The notes under the pieces are model-generated. The model worked only from the letters and a program-made list of their open reading frames with translations. It was not told where the DNA came from and ran no database searches. Both the position numbers and the translations under genes were made by a program. From contig JBFIEE010000009.1 in assembly GCA_041603535.1 (NCBI GenBank), positions 13,803 to 77,802 of the forward strand: a stretch of DNA of 64,000 nt, in the 5' to 3' direction. This DNA is from HB2-32-21 sp041603535. GTDB lineage: Bacteria; Pseudomonadota; Gammaproteobacteria; Pseudomonadales; Porticoccaceae. Shown here one piece after another: positions 1 through 8,094 of this stretch (its first letter is position 1; each line of letters begins with the position of its first letter).

Positions 1-213
1 GTGAAACATTGGGTTTTAGTCGACAAATTTGGTCTGTTGGTCGCGCCGCCCTCCGTGGATGACGATTGGGAGAGGTCGGGTGCCACGGTGGCGACCATTG
101 GCTGCGCTTTGCTGGAGCGAAAGCAAGCACTACCGGTGACTTTTTTGCCTGTGGTCGCCCGCAATTTTTCTGGCTGGAAAACCCCGCAAATTTTTTTTGT
201 TAGTCTTCGCTGA
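1..213 (+). CDS. Hypothetical protein, possibly the 3' end of a gene entering from outside
   Basis: An open frame runs from the first base (a GTG) to a stop at 213. Because it touches the window edge, the GTG may be an internal codon and the real start may lie upstream. The 70 visible residues show no motif that I recognise. Its last 14 bases overlap the end of the convergent dehydrogenase-like gene. It could equally be a chance frame, so confidence is low. Confidence 0.25.
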   Translation: MKHWVLVDKFGLLVAPPSVDDDWERSGATVATIGCALLERKQALPVTFLPVVARNFSGWKTPQIFFVSLR

Positions 214-1012
214 GCGATTTTTTGCGAGCAAAATTGACGAACGCCGGCAGATGTTTAAGCACTGCCAAATCGACCTTTTTGGGTGTCAGTGTATTGCGCA
301 ATACCCACCACCTGGCAGCCCACCCGAGCTGGCTTGAGTGCACCTCTTTGCGGATAACCCGAATGATGGCATGAGCCACGCTGGCGGGGTCATCCTGGTG
401 TTGTGTCAGGGGGGTATTCAGATTGGGCGGTGGTGGGGGCGAGTTATGCTGTTTGTCCCGTGCCAGGCCCCGGTGTGCGAAATAAATCGTGTTGATCGAT
501 GTGTTGACGAGTTCCCTTGCCAGTGCCTCGCTAAAGCCTCTCATACCAAAGCCGACACAGGATGCCATCGTCAGTCCGGGCAAACCGATATTGCCGGATA
601 GTGTGCCTATGTTGACAATCATCGCAGCTTTTCGCTCGGTCAGCTGGGGCGTCAGCGCTCGTGTTAACAGCAGCGGTCCGGTGAGGGTGTTCTGTATAAA
701 TTCGGCAATTTCGTTTTGCGGGGTGGTGCGAAACAGGCCGACGCCACCGCTACTGGCATTGTTGATAAATATATCAATGGGGCGATCACGACAGGCTTCG
801 AGTACCTGGAAGCGGCCCGCTTCGCTATTGATGTCAGTGGCCAAAACCGTGTGCTGGCCTGCCGGGAGCTGTTTGGCGAGTTCATCTAGCGCGGCGGCAT
901 TGTTGCCCGTGAGTACCAGGGTGGTACCTGCCTTTGCCAGCACTCTGGCAAGCGCTCTACCCAGGTCGTTGCTCGCGTGGATAATTAACACCACTTTGCC
1001 GTTTAGCTCCAA
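200..1012 (-). CDS. SDR-fold protein with degenerate catalytic residues
   Basis: This 270-residue protein has the layout of a classical short-chain dehydrogenase/reductase: an N-terminal Rossmann segment, an NNAS motif near residue 84 and a GFSEALAREL helix near 159-168. Three hallmarks are altered. The glycine-rich loop reads HASNDLG instead of TGxxxGxG. The catalytic Ser position is Thr (about 137). The YxxxK pair appears as Thr148 and Cys152. A run of five prolines follows near residue 193. Ordinary NAD(P)-dependent oxidoreduction is therefore doubtful; a binding or scaffold role is possible. The start is TTG at 1012, with a GGAG a few bases upstream. The gene lies downstream of argF on the same strand after about 210 bp. 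The fold call is firm; the function is unknown. Confidence 0.7.
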   Translation of the reverse strand: MELNGKVVLIIHASNDLGRALARVLAKAGTTLVLTGNNAAALDELAKQLPAGQHTVLATDINSEAGRFQVLEACRDRPIDIFINNASSGGVGLFRTTPQNEIAEFIQNTLTGPLLLTRALTPQLTERKAAMIVNIGTLSGNIGLPGLTMASCVGFGMRGFSEALARELVNTSINTIYFAHRGLARDKQHNSPPPPPNLNTPLTQHQDDPASVAHAIIRVIRKEVHSSQLGWAARWWVLRNTLTPKKVDLAVLKHLPAFVNFARKKSLSED

Positions 1013-1221
1013 GTCCTGTCTCCGTCACGGTGTGTCGTTGGTATTGTCTACCCCCCAGGCCGCTGCGTCGAGTACGTCACTGGGCGACCGTCAATAGCGG
1101 CGCAGCGATTTATAATGGGAGCCACAATTTATGGTGGGGGTGCAACGGCGGACCGGTTATTTAATAGAGGGATTTGTAGTGAGGGGGCTGGCTATTGGCG
1201 GGGCGGGCTGCAGTTACACAT

Positions 1222-2130
1222 CTACAGGTCGAGCAAATGCAGCATTAAGGCTTTCTGTGCATGGAGGCGATTCTCAGCTTCGTCCCAGACGACGGAGTAA
1301 CGTGGGTCTTCCAGCAATTTGGCGCTAACTTCTAAACCTCGGTAGGCGGGTAGGCAGTGCATAAACAGCGCGTCATCGGTAGCCAGCGCCATAAGCTGGT
1401 GATTGACCTGGAAGTTAGCAAAAGCCTGTTCCCGCTGCTTTTTCTCGTCCTCCTGACCCATTGATGCCCAGGTGTCGGTAACCACAAGGTGTGCGCCTGC
1501 TACGGCCTGTCGAGGATCTTCTCCGATACTGACTCGATCACTATGCGCGCCCAGCAGGCTGGCATCGGGCCGGTAATCCGGCGGACAGGCGATCTGCAGT
1601 TTGAAGTCAAATTGAATCGCAGCGTTGATATAGGACTGACACATATTGTTGCCATCACCCACCCATGCGACAGTTTTGCCGGTGATGTCGCCGCGGTGTT
1701 CAACGAAGGTCTGCATGTCGGCCAGTAACTGGCAGGGATGGTAGTCGTCCGTCAGGGCATTGATTACCGGGACGTGCGAGTGCTGAGCAAAAGTCTCGAT
1801 TTTTTCGTGGGCGAAGGTGCGTACCATAATGATATCGACCATCCGTGAAATAACCCGGGCGGTATCTTCAACGGGTTCGCCGCGGCCCAGTTGCGTATCA
1901 TTGGGCGAGAGGAAAATAGCGCTGCCGCCCAGTTGCGCCATACCTGCTTCGAAGGAAACCCGTGTGCGCGTCGATGATTTTTCAAAAATCATGCCCAGCA
2001 CCTTGCCTTGCATGGGTGTGCTGGTGGCGCCGCTGAGGCGAGATTTTTTGAGTCGAATAGCGCTATTTATAAGCGACCGCAAGGTGTCACCGGATAAATC
2101 GCTAAGCGTCAAAAAGTGTTTAACCGCCAT
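1222..2130 (-). CDS. argF: Ornithine carbamoyltransferase
   Basis: It converts ornithine and carbamoyl phosphate to citrulline in cytoplasmic arginine synthesis. The 302-residue length is normal. Visible signatures are STRTRVSFE for carbamoyl-phosphate binding, HPCQ in the middle, and HCLPAYRG near the C terminus, which carries the catalytic Cys of the HCLP loop. The gene starts only 3 bp after the stop of argD, so the two are almost certainly one operon and probably translationally coupled. Close aspartate carbamoyltransferases lack the HCLP-type ornithine signature, so the assignment is secure. Confidence 0.97.
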   Translation of the reverse strand: MAVKHFLTLSDLSGDTLRSLINSAIRLKKSRLSGATSTPMQGKVLGMIFEKSSTRTRVSFEAGMAQLGGSAIFLSPNDTQLGRGEPVEDTARVISRMVDIIMVRTFAHEKIETFAQHSHVPVINALTDDYHPCQLLADMQTFVEHRGDITGKTVAWVGDGNNMCQSYINAAIQFDFKLQIACPPDYRPDASLLGAHSDRVSIGEDPRQAVAGAHLVVTDTWASMGQEDEKKQREQAFANFQVNHQLMALATDDALFMHCLPAYRGLEVSAKLLEDPRYSVVWDEAENRLHAQKALMLHLLDL

Positions 2131-2133
2131 TGG

Positions 2134-3315
2134 TTATACCTCTGGTGAGAAGGCTTTAATCAGCGGTACCAGCGTACTAACCAGCTGTTCACTCTGCACG
2201 TCGCTAAAGATCAGCGGCGGCAGTAAGCGGATTACCCGTTCGGCGGTGACATTGATCAGCAGGCCGGCTGCCGCCGCCTGATCGACCAGCTTGCCACAGG
2301 GTTTGTCCAGCTCGATGCCTATCATCAGGCCTTTCCCGCGAACCTCCCTGACCATTTCGCAATCTGCCAGGGCCTCGCTGAATTGTTTGAGTAGGCGTGC
2401 GCCCAGTTCGGTGGCGCGCCGGCACAAATGGTTTTCCTCGATAGCAGTCAGTGTAGCTGAGGCCGCTGCGCAGGCGACCGGATTGCCGCCGAAGGTGGAG
2501 CCGTGGTTGCCGGGTTTCATCAGTTGTGCAGCGGCGCCCTTTGCCAGGCAGGCGCCGATTGGCATGCCGTTGCCAAGCCCTTTGGCAACCGTCACGACAT
2601 CTGGATGGAGGCCGTGTTGCTGGTAATGAAAGAAGCTACCGGTGCGGCCATTGGCCGTCTGGATTTCATCGAGGATTAATAACCAGTCGTTCGCGTCACA
2701 AAGTGCCCGTAACTGCTGCAGGTAATCCTCAGCCGGAATTCTAATGCCGCCTTCGCCCTGGATGGGTTCAACCATTACGGCAACCACGTTCTGGTTGTTA
2801 GCGGCGATGGCCTGCACCGCAGCCAAATCATTGAAGGGCGCTCTTACAAAGCCGCGCACCAGGGGTTCAAAGCCAGCGTGGACTTTGCGATTGCCGGTGG
2901 CGCTTAGTGTCGCCAGTGTGCGCCCATGGAAGGAATTCTCCATGACGATGATGGTGGGGACGTCAATGTTTTTGGCGTGACCGTGCAGGCGCGCAATCTT
3001 AATGGCGGCTTCATTGGCTTCGGCGCCAGAATTGCCGAAGAACATGTTGGTCATGCCTGATACGGCTATTAACTGTGCAGCCAGTTGTTCCTGTGCGGGA
3101 ATATTGTACAGATTCGAGCAATGCACCAGCGTTTGCGACTGTTTGTGAATAGCAGCGGTTACCGCGGGGTGGGCATGGCCCAGGCCGCAAACGGCAATAC
3201 CAGCAAGGGCATCAAGATAGCGGTTGTCCTGGTCATCCCAGACCCAGGCGCCTTCACCTTTGATGAGCCGCAAAGCCCGCTGTCCGTAGTTATTCATCAA
3301 TGCATTGCTTGTCAT
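2134..3315 (-). CDS. argD: Acetylornithine aminotransferase
   Basis: This class-III PLP aminotransferase makes N-acetylornithine from the semialdehyde in arginine synthesis. Many homologues also act on succinyl-diaminopimelate in lysine synthesis. It has 393 residues, the usual size. The LDEIQTANGRTG block carries the Asp that contacts the PLP ring nitrogen, and VAKGLGNGMPIGA carries the Schiff-base Lys. It is the first gene of an argD-argF operon read leftward. The start at 3315 (ATG) is followed by a normal N terminus. The upstream spacer is shared with divergent grxD. Confidence 0.96.
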   Translation of the reverse strand: MTSNALMNNYGQRALRLIKGEGAWVWDDQDNRYLDALAGIAVCGLGHAHPAVTAAIHKQSQTLVHCSNLYNIPAQEQLAAQLIAVSGMTNMFFGNSGAEANEAAIKIARLHGHAKNIDVPTIIVMENSFHGRTLATLSATGNRKVHAGFEPLVRGFVRAPFNDLAAVQAIAANNQNVVAVMVEPIQGEGGIRIPAEDYLQQLRALCDANDWLLILDEIQTANGRTGSFFHYQQHGLHPDVVTVAKGLGNGMPIGACLAKGAAAQLMKPGNHGSTFGGNPVACAAASATLTAIEENHLCRRATELGARLLKQFSEALADCEMVREVRGKGLMIGIELDKPCGKLVDQAAAAGLLINVTAERVIRLLPPLIFSDVQSEQLVSTLVPLIKAFSPEV

Positions 3316-3402
3316 TTGTTGTAACCTGGCGGGCTGTGCTGTTGAAAAATGCTAGCCCCAAAACAAAACAGGCAGCTGTGTGCTGCCCGATAAGGGGCGG
3401 GA

Positions 3403-3437
3403 TTCTATCGGCAAAACAGGGTTTATACAATGGCGTC
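3403..3437 (-). promoter_or_regulatory. Candidate promoter of argD-argF
   Basis: Read on the minus strand there is a TAGAAT (-10-like, one mismatch from TATAAT) 17 bases after TTGTAT, about 90 bp upstream of the argD start. The -35 match is weak. This is motif reading only. Confidence 0.25.
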
Positions 3438-3498
3438 AAGTGACGAGGAAAAAAGCGCCACGTTGGCAAAATTGTGTCGTGCGAGATAACTTTGGGCT

Positions 3499-3526
3499 TT
3501 GCCGCGCTAAATTAAAAGGGTAGAAT
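3499..3526 (+). promoter_or_regulatory. Candidate promoter of grxD
   Basis: TTGCCG, a 16-base spacer and TAGAAT lie about 64 bp before the glutaredoxin start. The -10 box differs from consensus at one position and the -35 at two. It is a plausible housekeeping promoter, not proven. Confidence 0.35.
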
Positions 3527-3589
3527 AACCTACCAATGCGATCAACTATTTAGCAAGGTGTTTTTTATGAATGACCGAGGTGCTTCTTT

Positions 3590-3919
3590 ATGACCGACAT
3601 TGTCGATACCATTCGCGACCAAATTGAGACTAACCCCATCATTCTCTACATGAAGGGATCGCCCAATCAGCCCCAGTGCGGTTTTTCGGCGCGTTCGGTT
3701 CAGGCGCTGATGGCCTGCGGTGAGCGTTTTGCTTATGTGGATATTCTGCTAAACCCGGAAATTCGCGCCAAATTGCCGGAATACGCCAATTGGCCTACCT
3801 TTCCGCAGTTGTGGATAAAAGGTGAACTGATGGGTGGATGCGATATCATCACCGAAATGCATGAAAGCGGTGAGCTAGAAAAGCTCGTTAAAGCTGCTGC
3901 GGTTGCCGCTTCGAGTTAG
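3590..3919 (+). CDS. grxD: Monothiol glutaredoxin (Grx4 type)
   Basis: This 109-residue CGFS-type glutaredoxin binds or delivers [2Fe-2S] clusters with glutathione and works with BolA-like partners. The active site reads PQCGFSARSVQAL, and the WPTFPQLWIKGELMGGCDI block contributes to glutathione binding. A GAGGTG ribosome-binding site sits 7 bases before the ATG. The ATG overlaps the stop of an 8-codon upstream frame (3567-3593). A perfect 28-bp palindrome follows the gene. Confidence 0.95.
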   Translation: MTDIVDTIRDQIETNPIILYMKGSPNQPQCGFSARSVQALMACGERFAYVDILLNPEIRAKLPEYANWPTFPQLWIKGELMGGCDIITEMHESGELEKLVKAAAVAASS

Positions 3920-3945
3920 CTCAGCCCCGTCCGGTAGTGCGCGGT

Positions 3946-3973
3946 ACAAGAGCAGACAATTGTCTGCTCTTGT
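3946..3973. repeat. Perfect 28-bp palindrome after grxD
   Basis: Bases 3946-3973 read identically on both strands, with centre AATT and no unpaired loop. It could form a strong hairpin and help end grxD transcription. It lacks the T-run of a factor-independent terminator and could instead be a protein-binding site. Confidence 0.6.
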
Positions 3974-3974
3974 C

Positions 3975-4000
3975 GTTAGTGACCCGAGTTAGTGACCCGA
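3975..4000. repeat. 13-bp tandem duplication
   Basis: GTTAGTGACCCGA occurs twice head to tail, directly after the 28-bp palindrome. It is one of many short tandem duplications in the spacers of this window. Confidence 0.85.
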
Positions 4001-4153
4001 GATAGCGATCCTGGTTAGCCTGCGTAGTTAATGTCCAGAGCCCGAGCCGCACACACGGCGCCCGCCAGTTATCGGCGCTACCTGCGTCATTCAGCACCGT
4101 GCCTTATTAAACAATAAACCTCAAATTGTCAGGAAATGTTGTCAGTCTGACTT

Positions 4154-4813
4154 CTATGTCGTGGCGGCTGGCGCCCAGCCACCGAGTTCCCGCCAACGGT
4201 TAACGATGGTGCAAAATAATTCGGCGGTGCGCTTGGCGTCGTAGTCGGCGCTGTGAGCCTCGTTATTGTCAAACGAGATTCCCGCTGCCTGACAGGCCTT
4301 GGCCAAAACAGTCTGGCCAAATGCCAGACCACTCAATGTCGCCGTGTCGAAACAGGAAAACGGGTGGAATGGATTGCGTTTTACATCGTTGCGCGCGACG
4401 GCTGCATTGATGAAGCTAAGGTCAAAGTGGGCGTTATGCGCGACGATGACAGCGCGGCTGCAGGCGTGGGTTCTGACATTGCGACGCACCATCTGGAAAA
4501 TACTCTGCAGCGCGTCTTTTTCATGCAAAGCGACGCGGGTCGGGTCGTCTGGATCAATACCGGTAAACTCCAGTGCGGCCTGTTCGCTGATCGTCTGGGG
4601 GTGGGGTGCTACATTGTGGGCCAGCGAGTCGGTAATAAATAGGTTGCCGCATTCATCCATGGCCAAAGCAACAGCGGCTATTTCGAGTAATGAATTATTT
4701 TGCGCATCAAACCCGCCGGTTTCAACATCAATGACTACGGGAAGAAAACCCCGGAATCGTTCGGCGAGAAAAGTCTGGCTATATGCCGCCATCGACAGTG
4801 GGTCGTCAGTCAT
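4154..4813 (-). CDS. rnt: Ribonuclease T
   Basis: A DEDD-family 3'-5' exoribonuclease that trims tRNA CCA ends and matures stable RNAs. The first motif is VIDVETGGFD, the middle motif AHNAHFDLSFINA, and the last AHSADYDAKRTAELF carries the catalytic His and Asp. The chosen ATG at 4813 forms an ATGA overlap with the pyrC stop and has a GGCGAG-like site upstream. An ATG at 4828 would add five residues and is a possible alternative. About 220 residues is normal for RNase T. It is translationally coupled to pyrC, an arrangement seen in Pseudomonas-type genomes. Confidence 0.93.
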   Translation of the reverse strand: MTDDPLSMAAYSQTFLAERFRGFLPVVIDVETGGFDAQNNSLLEIAAVALAMDECGNLFITDSLAHNVAPHPQTISEQAALEFTGIDPDDPTRVALHEKDALQSIFQMVRRNVRTHACSRAVIVAHNAHFDLSFINAAVARNDVKRNPFHPFSCFDTATLSGLAFGQTVLAKACQAAGISFDNNEAHSADYDAKRTAELFCTIVNRWRELGGWAPAATT

Positions 4814-5844
4814 TTTAGTACTCGCCATTGCAGTGTTTCGCCAGCGTATAGCGGCGCCATTTTGGCATTGCCAAGACTGATCAATTCGGGGGCCAGCCAG
4901 GGATTATGTTGCAGGGTAATAGCGTCGGTATTGCGGGCGAGACCATAGAAATCTGCGCCAAAATGGCTGGCGAAACCTTCCAGCCTGTCTAATGCCCCGG
5001 CGTGACTAAACGCCTCTGTGTACAGTTCAATAGCCGCGTGATGCGAATAGCAGCCGGCGCAACCGCAGGCGGCCTCTTTACGGTGCTGCGCATGCGGTGC
5101 CGAATCTGTCCCCAGAAAGAATTTGGCATTGCCGCTGATCGCCGCTTCAATCAGTGCCTGTTGATGGGTATTGCGTTTCAATACCGGTAAACAATACAGG
5201 TGCGGGCGTATACCGCCAACCAACATGTGATTGCGGTTAAACAACAGGTGTTGTGGCGTGATGGTCGCCGCAATTGATGAGCCGCCGGCGCTAACAAACT
5301 GGGCCGCATCTCTGGTGGTGATGTGTTCAAAAACGATTTTGAGCTCGGGGAAATCCCGAACAAGTGGGGTTAGCACGCGTTCAATAAAAACCGCTTCACG
5401 GTCGAAAATATCAATATCCGGATCGGTGACCTCCCCATGAATCTGTAAGGGCATACCCAGCTCCTGCATCCGCTCTAACGCTTTTGCGGCGTGGGTGATA
5501 TTCGTAACCCCGGAGGCGGAATTGGTGGTCGCTCCAGCCGGGTAATATTTGATGCCATAAACAATTCCGCTCGCTCTGGCGCGCGCGATTTCTTCGGCGG
5601 TTGTATTGTCTGTTAAATACAGGGTCATAAGGGGTTGCCAGCTGCTGTGTGGTGGCCGAGCATCCAGTATTCGCTGACGATAAGCCTGTGCGGCAGTGGT
5701 GCTGAGCACCGGTGGAGAAAGATTTGGCATGACAACGCCGCGCGCGAAGTGTCGGGCGGCATCGGCGACAGTGTTGATCAGCGCCTCGCCATCACGTAGG
5801 TGCAGATGCCAATCGTCTGGTCGGGTGATGGTTAACGTTTCCAT
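4810..5844 (-). CDS. pyrC: Dihydroorotase
   Basis: A class-II zinc dihydroorotase (344 residues) that closes carbamoyl-aspartate to dihydroorotate in pyrimidine synthesis. HLHLRDG near the N terminus supplies two metal-binding His residues. The Lys in GIKYYPAGATTNS is the expected carbamylated bridging residue. LGTDSAPH supplies the catalytic Asp. Its stop overlaps the rnt start. It is divergent from argG, with about 140 bp between the starts. Confidence 0.96.
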   Translation of the reverse strand: METLTITRPDDWHLHLRDGEALINTVADAARHFARGVVMPNLSPPVLSTTAAQAYRQRILDARPPHSSWQPLMTLYLTDNTTAEEIARARASGIVYGIKYYPAGATTNSASGVTNITHAAKALERMQELGMPLQIHGEVTDPDIDIFDREAVFIERVLTPLVRDFPELKIVFEHITTRDAAQFVSAGGSSIAATITPQHLLFNRNHMLVGGIRPHLYCLPVLKRNTHQQALIEAAISGNAKFFLGTDSAPHAQHRKEAACGCAGCYSHHAAIELYTEAFSHAGALDRLEGFASHFGADFYGLARNTDAITLQHNPWLAPELISLGNAKMAPLYAGETLQWRVLK

Positions 5845-5984
5845 AAACTGCCATAGCCACTAAGGGCTTGCATCCTACCCGAAACTTTCCTGCCGGGACA
5901 GGCGGGTCTTTCTGTCAATCAACGATCAGGCAGTTTAAAATTGACTATTATTGTTCACAATATTGTCTGTTTCTGGAGTGTTCG

Positions 5985-7193
5985 GTGTCTGATATTAATA
6001 AAGTGGTTTTGGCTTATTCCGGTGGTCTTGATACATCCGTAATTGTGCGCTGGTTGCAGGAAACCTATCAGTGCGAGGTGGTTACTTTTACGGCGGATAT
6101 CGGCCAGGGCGAGGAAGTGGAGCCCGCGAGGGCTAAAGCCGAGGCGCTTGGCGTCAAGGATATCTACATCGATGATTTGCGCGAAGAGTTTGTGCGGGAC
6201 TTTGTGTTCCCAATGTTTCGCGGAAACACCATCTACGAAGGTGAATATCTGTTGGGAACGTCCATCGCGCGGCCGCTCATCGCCAAGCGACTGGTGGAAA
6301 TTGCCACTGAAACCGGGGCTGACGCGATTTCCCATGGAGCGACCGGTAAGGGTAATGACCAGGTGCGTTTTGAGCTCGGTGCCTATGCCCTGAAGCCCGG
6401 CGTTAAAGTCATTGCGCCATGGCGGGAATGGGATTTGACTTCCCGGGATACCTTGATGGCTTATTGCGCGCAGCACAACATTCCTGTTGATTTTGCCAAG
6501 AAGAAAAAATCGCCTTATTCGATGGATGCAAATTTGTTACATATTTCCTATGAGGGTGGCGTTCTTGAAGAACCCTGGGCAGAAGCCGAGGAGGATATGT
6601 GGCGTTGGACCGTGTCCCCCGAGGTCGCGCCTGACAAGGCGGTTTACATTGAGTTGAGCTACGCGTCTGGCGATATTACGGGCATTGACGGTGAGAGCCT
6701 GTCGCCAGCACGGGTGTTGGAGAAGCTCAACAAAATTGGCGGTGCCAATGGTATTGGGCGGACAGACATTGTGGAAAATCGATATGTGGGTATGAAAGCC
6801 CGAGGGTGCTATGAAACACCCGGTGGCGTCATTATGCTTAAAGCTCACCGGGCCATGGAATCCATAACACTGGATCGGGAGGTGGCGCATCTCAAAGACG
6901 AGTTGATGCCGCGTTACGCGAGTCTAATTTACAACGGCTATTGGTGGTCCCCCGAGCGAAAAATGCTACAGACCATGATTGATGAATCGCAGCGTTATGT
7001 GAATGGTGTAGTACGGTTGAAGCTTTATAAAGGTAATGTCTCTGTCGTTGGCAGGCAGTCTGACGACAGCCTGTTTGATGCCCGCATAGCCACCTTTGAC
7101 GATGATGCAGGTGCATTCGACCAGAAGGACGCAGAAGGTTTTATCAAATTGAATGCGTTACGTATGCGTATCGCAGCGGCCAAAAATCGTTGA
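5985..7193 (+). CDS. argG: Argininosuccinate synthase
   Basis: It joins citrulline and aspartate using ATP in arginine synthesis. The N-terminal P-loop-like motif AYSGGLDTS is clear. The start is taken as GTG at 5985, with GGAG six bases upstream, giving 402 residues, the usual bacterial length. The open frame extends 117 bp further upstream, but that stretch does not resemble the family. Together with argD and argF, three arginine genes lie within 6 kb, though on both strands. Confidence 0.96.
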   Translation: MSDINKVVLAYSGGLDTSVIVRWLQETYQCEVVTFTADIGQGEEVEPARAKAEALGVKDIYIDDLREEFVRDFVFPMFRGNTIYEGEYLLGTSIARPLIAKRLVEIATETGADAISHGATGKGNDQVRFELGAYALKPGVKVIAPWREWDLTSRDTLMAYCAQHNIPVDFAKKKKSPYSMDANLLHISYEGGVLEEPWAEAEEDMWRWTVSPEVAPDKAVYIELSYASGDITGIDGESLSPARVLEKLNKIGGANGIGRTDIVENRYVGMKARGCYETPGGVIMLKAHRAMESITLDREVAHLKDELMPRYASLIYNGYWWSPERKMLQTMIDESQRYVNGVVRLKLYKGNVSVVGRQSDDSLFDARIATFDDDAGAFDQKDAEGFIKLNALRMRIAAAKNR

Positions 7194-7274
7194 TGCCGCA
7201 CGGACTGGCGGCGTGGGGCAGGGTGGGAAGAGCGACCAGGATAAGCCGACTATTCGCTAACAGGAGAACAACAT

Positions 7275-7661
7275 ATGAAATATTTGCACACGATGCTACG
7301 CGTCGGTGACCTGGATAAGTCCATCAAATTTTACACTGAACTGCTGGGCATGAAACTGCTGCGCAAAAGGGATTTCCCGGATGGCAAGTTTACGCTGGCT
7401 TTTTTGGGGTACGGGTCGGAAACGGACAATACGGTGCTGGAGCTGACCCACAACTGGGAGACCGAGGGCTATGATCTTGGTAACGGTTACGGACATATCG
7501 CCATCGGTGTTGAGGATGTTTATGCGACTTGTGAGGACATTCGCGCCAGGGGCGGCAAGGTGGTTAGAGAGCCTGGCCCGATGATGCACGGCACTACCGT
7601 GCTGGCTTTTGTGGAAGACCCCGACGGCTACAAGGTAGAACTGCTATCCGTCGATCACTAG
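7275..7661 (+). CDS. gloA: Lactoylglutathione lyase (glyoxalase I)
   Basis: A 128-residue vicinal-oxygen-chelate enzyme that isomerises the methylglyoxal-glutathione adduct to S-lactoylglutathione. The usual metal ligands are in place: His near residue 5 (HTMLRVGD), Glu in VLELTHNW, His in GHIAIGVED and Glu in VELLSVDH. An AGGAG site precedes the ATG. It is convergent with the small membrane-protein gene that ends 14 bp away. Confidence 0.95.
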   Translation: MKYLHTMLRVGDLDKSIKFYTELLGMKLLRKRDFPDGKFTLAFLGYGSETDNTVLELTHNWETEGYDLGNGYGHIAIGVEDVYATCEDIRARGGKVVREPGPMMHGTTVLAFVEDPDGYKVELLSVDH

Positions 7662-7674
7662 GTTTGACGCGTAT

Positions 7675-8094
7675 CTAATCCTCTCCGTCGATTTGCAGCG
7701 GGGCTGCGTTGGCACGGGTACGCAGCCAGTTCAGCCCCTTGTGAACCTTTTCATTGCGGACTATGCGCCGCTCCAGTCTGAATTTACCTGGGTAGTCGAG
7801 TAACAGCACGCCCATGGCTATAGTCAGCAATCCCTGACCGGGGATGAATAGCATAATGAGGCCGCCGGTCAGGAGTACTACCCCCAAAGCGTTTTTGCCG
7901 ATCAGTAGCGTCATTCTTATTAGCGGATGGGTTTTTTTCAAAGGTGTCGGGTGGCGTTTCCGGTACATAAAGTAGTCTTCGGGAATACGGGCCACCAGCC
8001 ACGGCAGGGTCACGAGACTGATCACGAAGGTCAGCGCCGAAATCGCTGCTAGCCAGGCAAAGACTGTCGGGTGACTTGTCAGCCATGAGATCAC
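7675..8094 (-). CDS. PGPGW-family inner-membrane protein
   Basis: A 139-residue protein with an N-terminal hydrophobic segment (about residues 10-35) and a second hydrophobic stretch leading into FIPGQGLLTIAMGVLLLDYPGK, the signature of the putative transmembrane PGPGW family. The C-terminal third is basic and likely cytoplasmic. Its ATG overlaps the ygfZ stop by 4 bp, so it is co-transcribed and coupled with ygfZ. The function of the family is not known. Confidence 0.8.
   Translation of the reverse strand: MISWLTSHPTVFAWLAAISALTFVISLVTLPWLVARIPEDYFMYRKRHPTPLKKTHPLIRMTLLIGKNALGVVLLTGGLIMLFIPGQGLLTIAMGVLLLDYPGKFRLERRIVRNEKVHKGLNWLRTRANAAPLQIDGED

Noticed and set aside
489..1097. 202-codon frame on the + strand
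   Set aside because: It lies opposite the SDR-like gene and shows no domain; Ser/Ala-rich shadow.
3946..3973. 28-bp palindrome as a factor-independent terminator
   Set aside because: No T-run follows and there is no loop; kept as a palindrome of unknown role.
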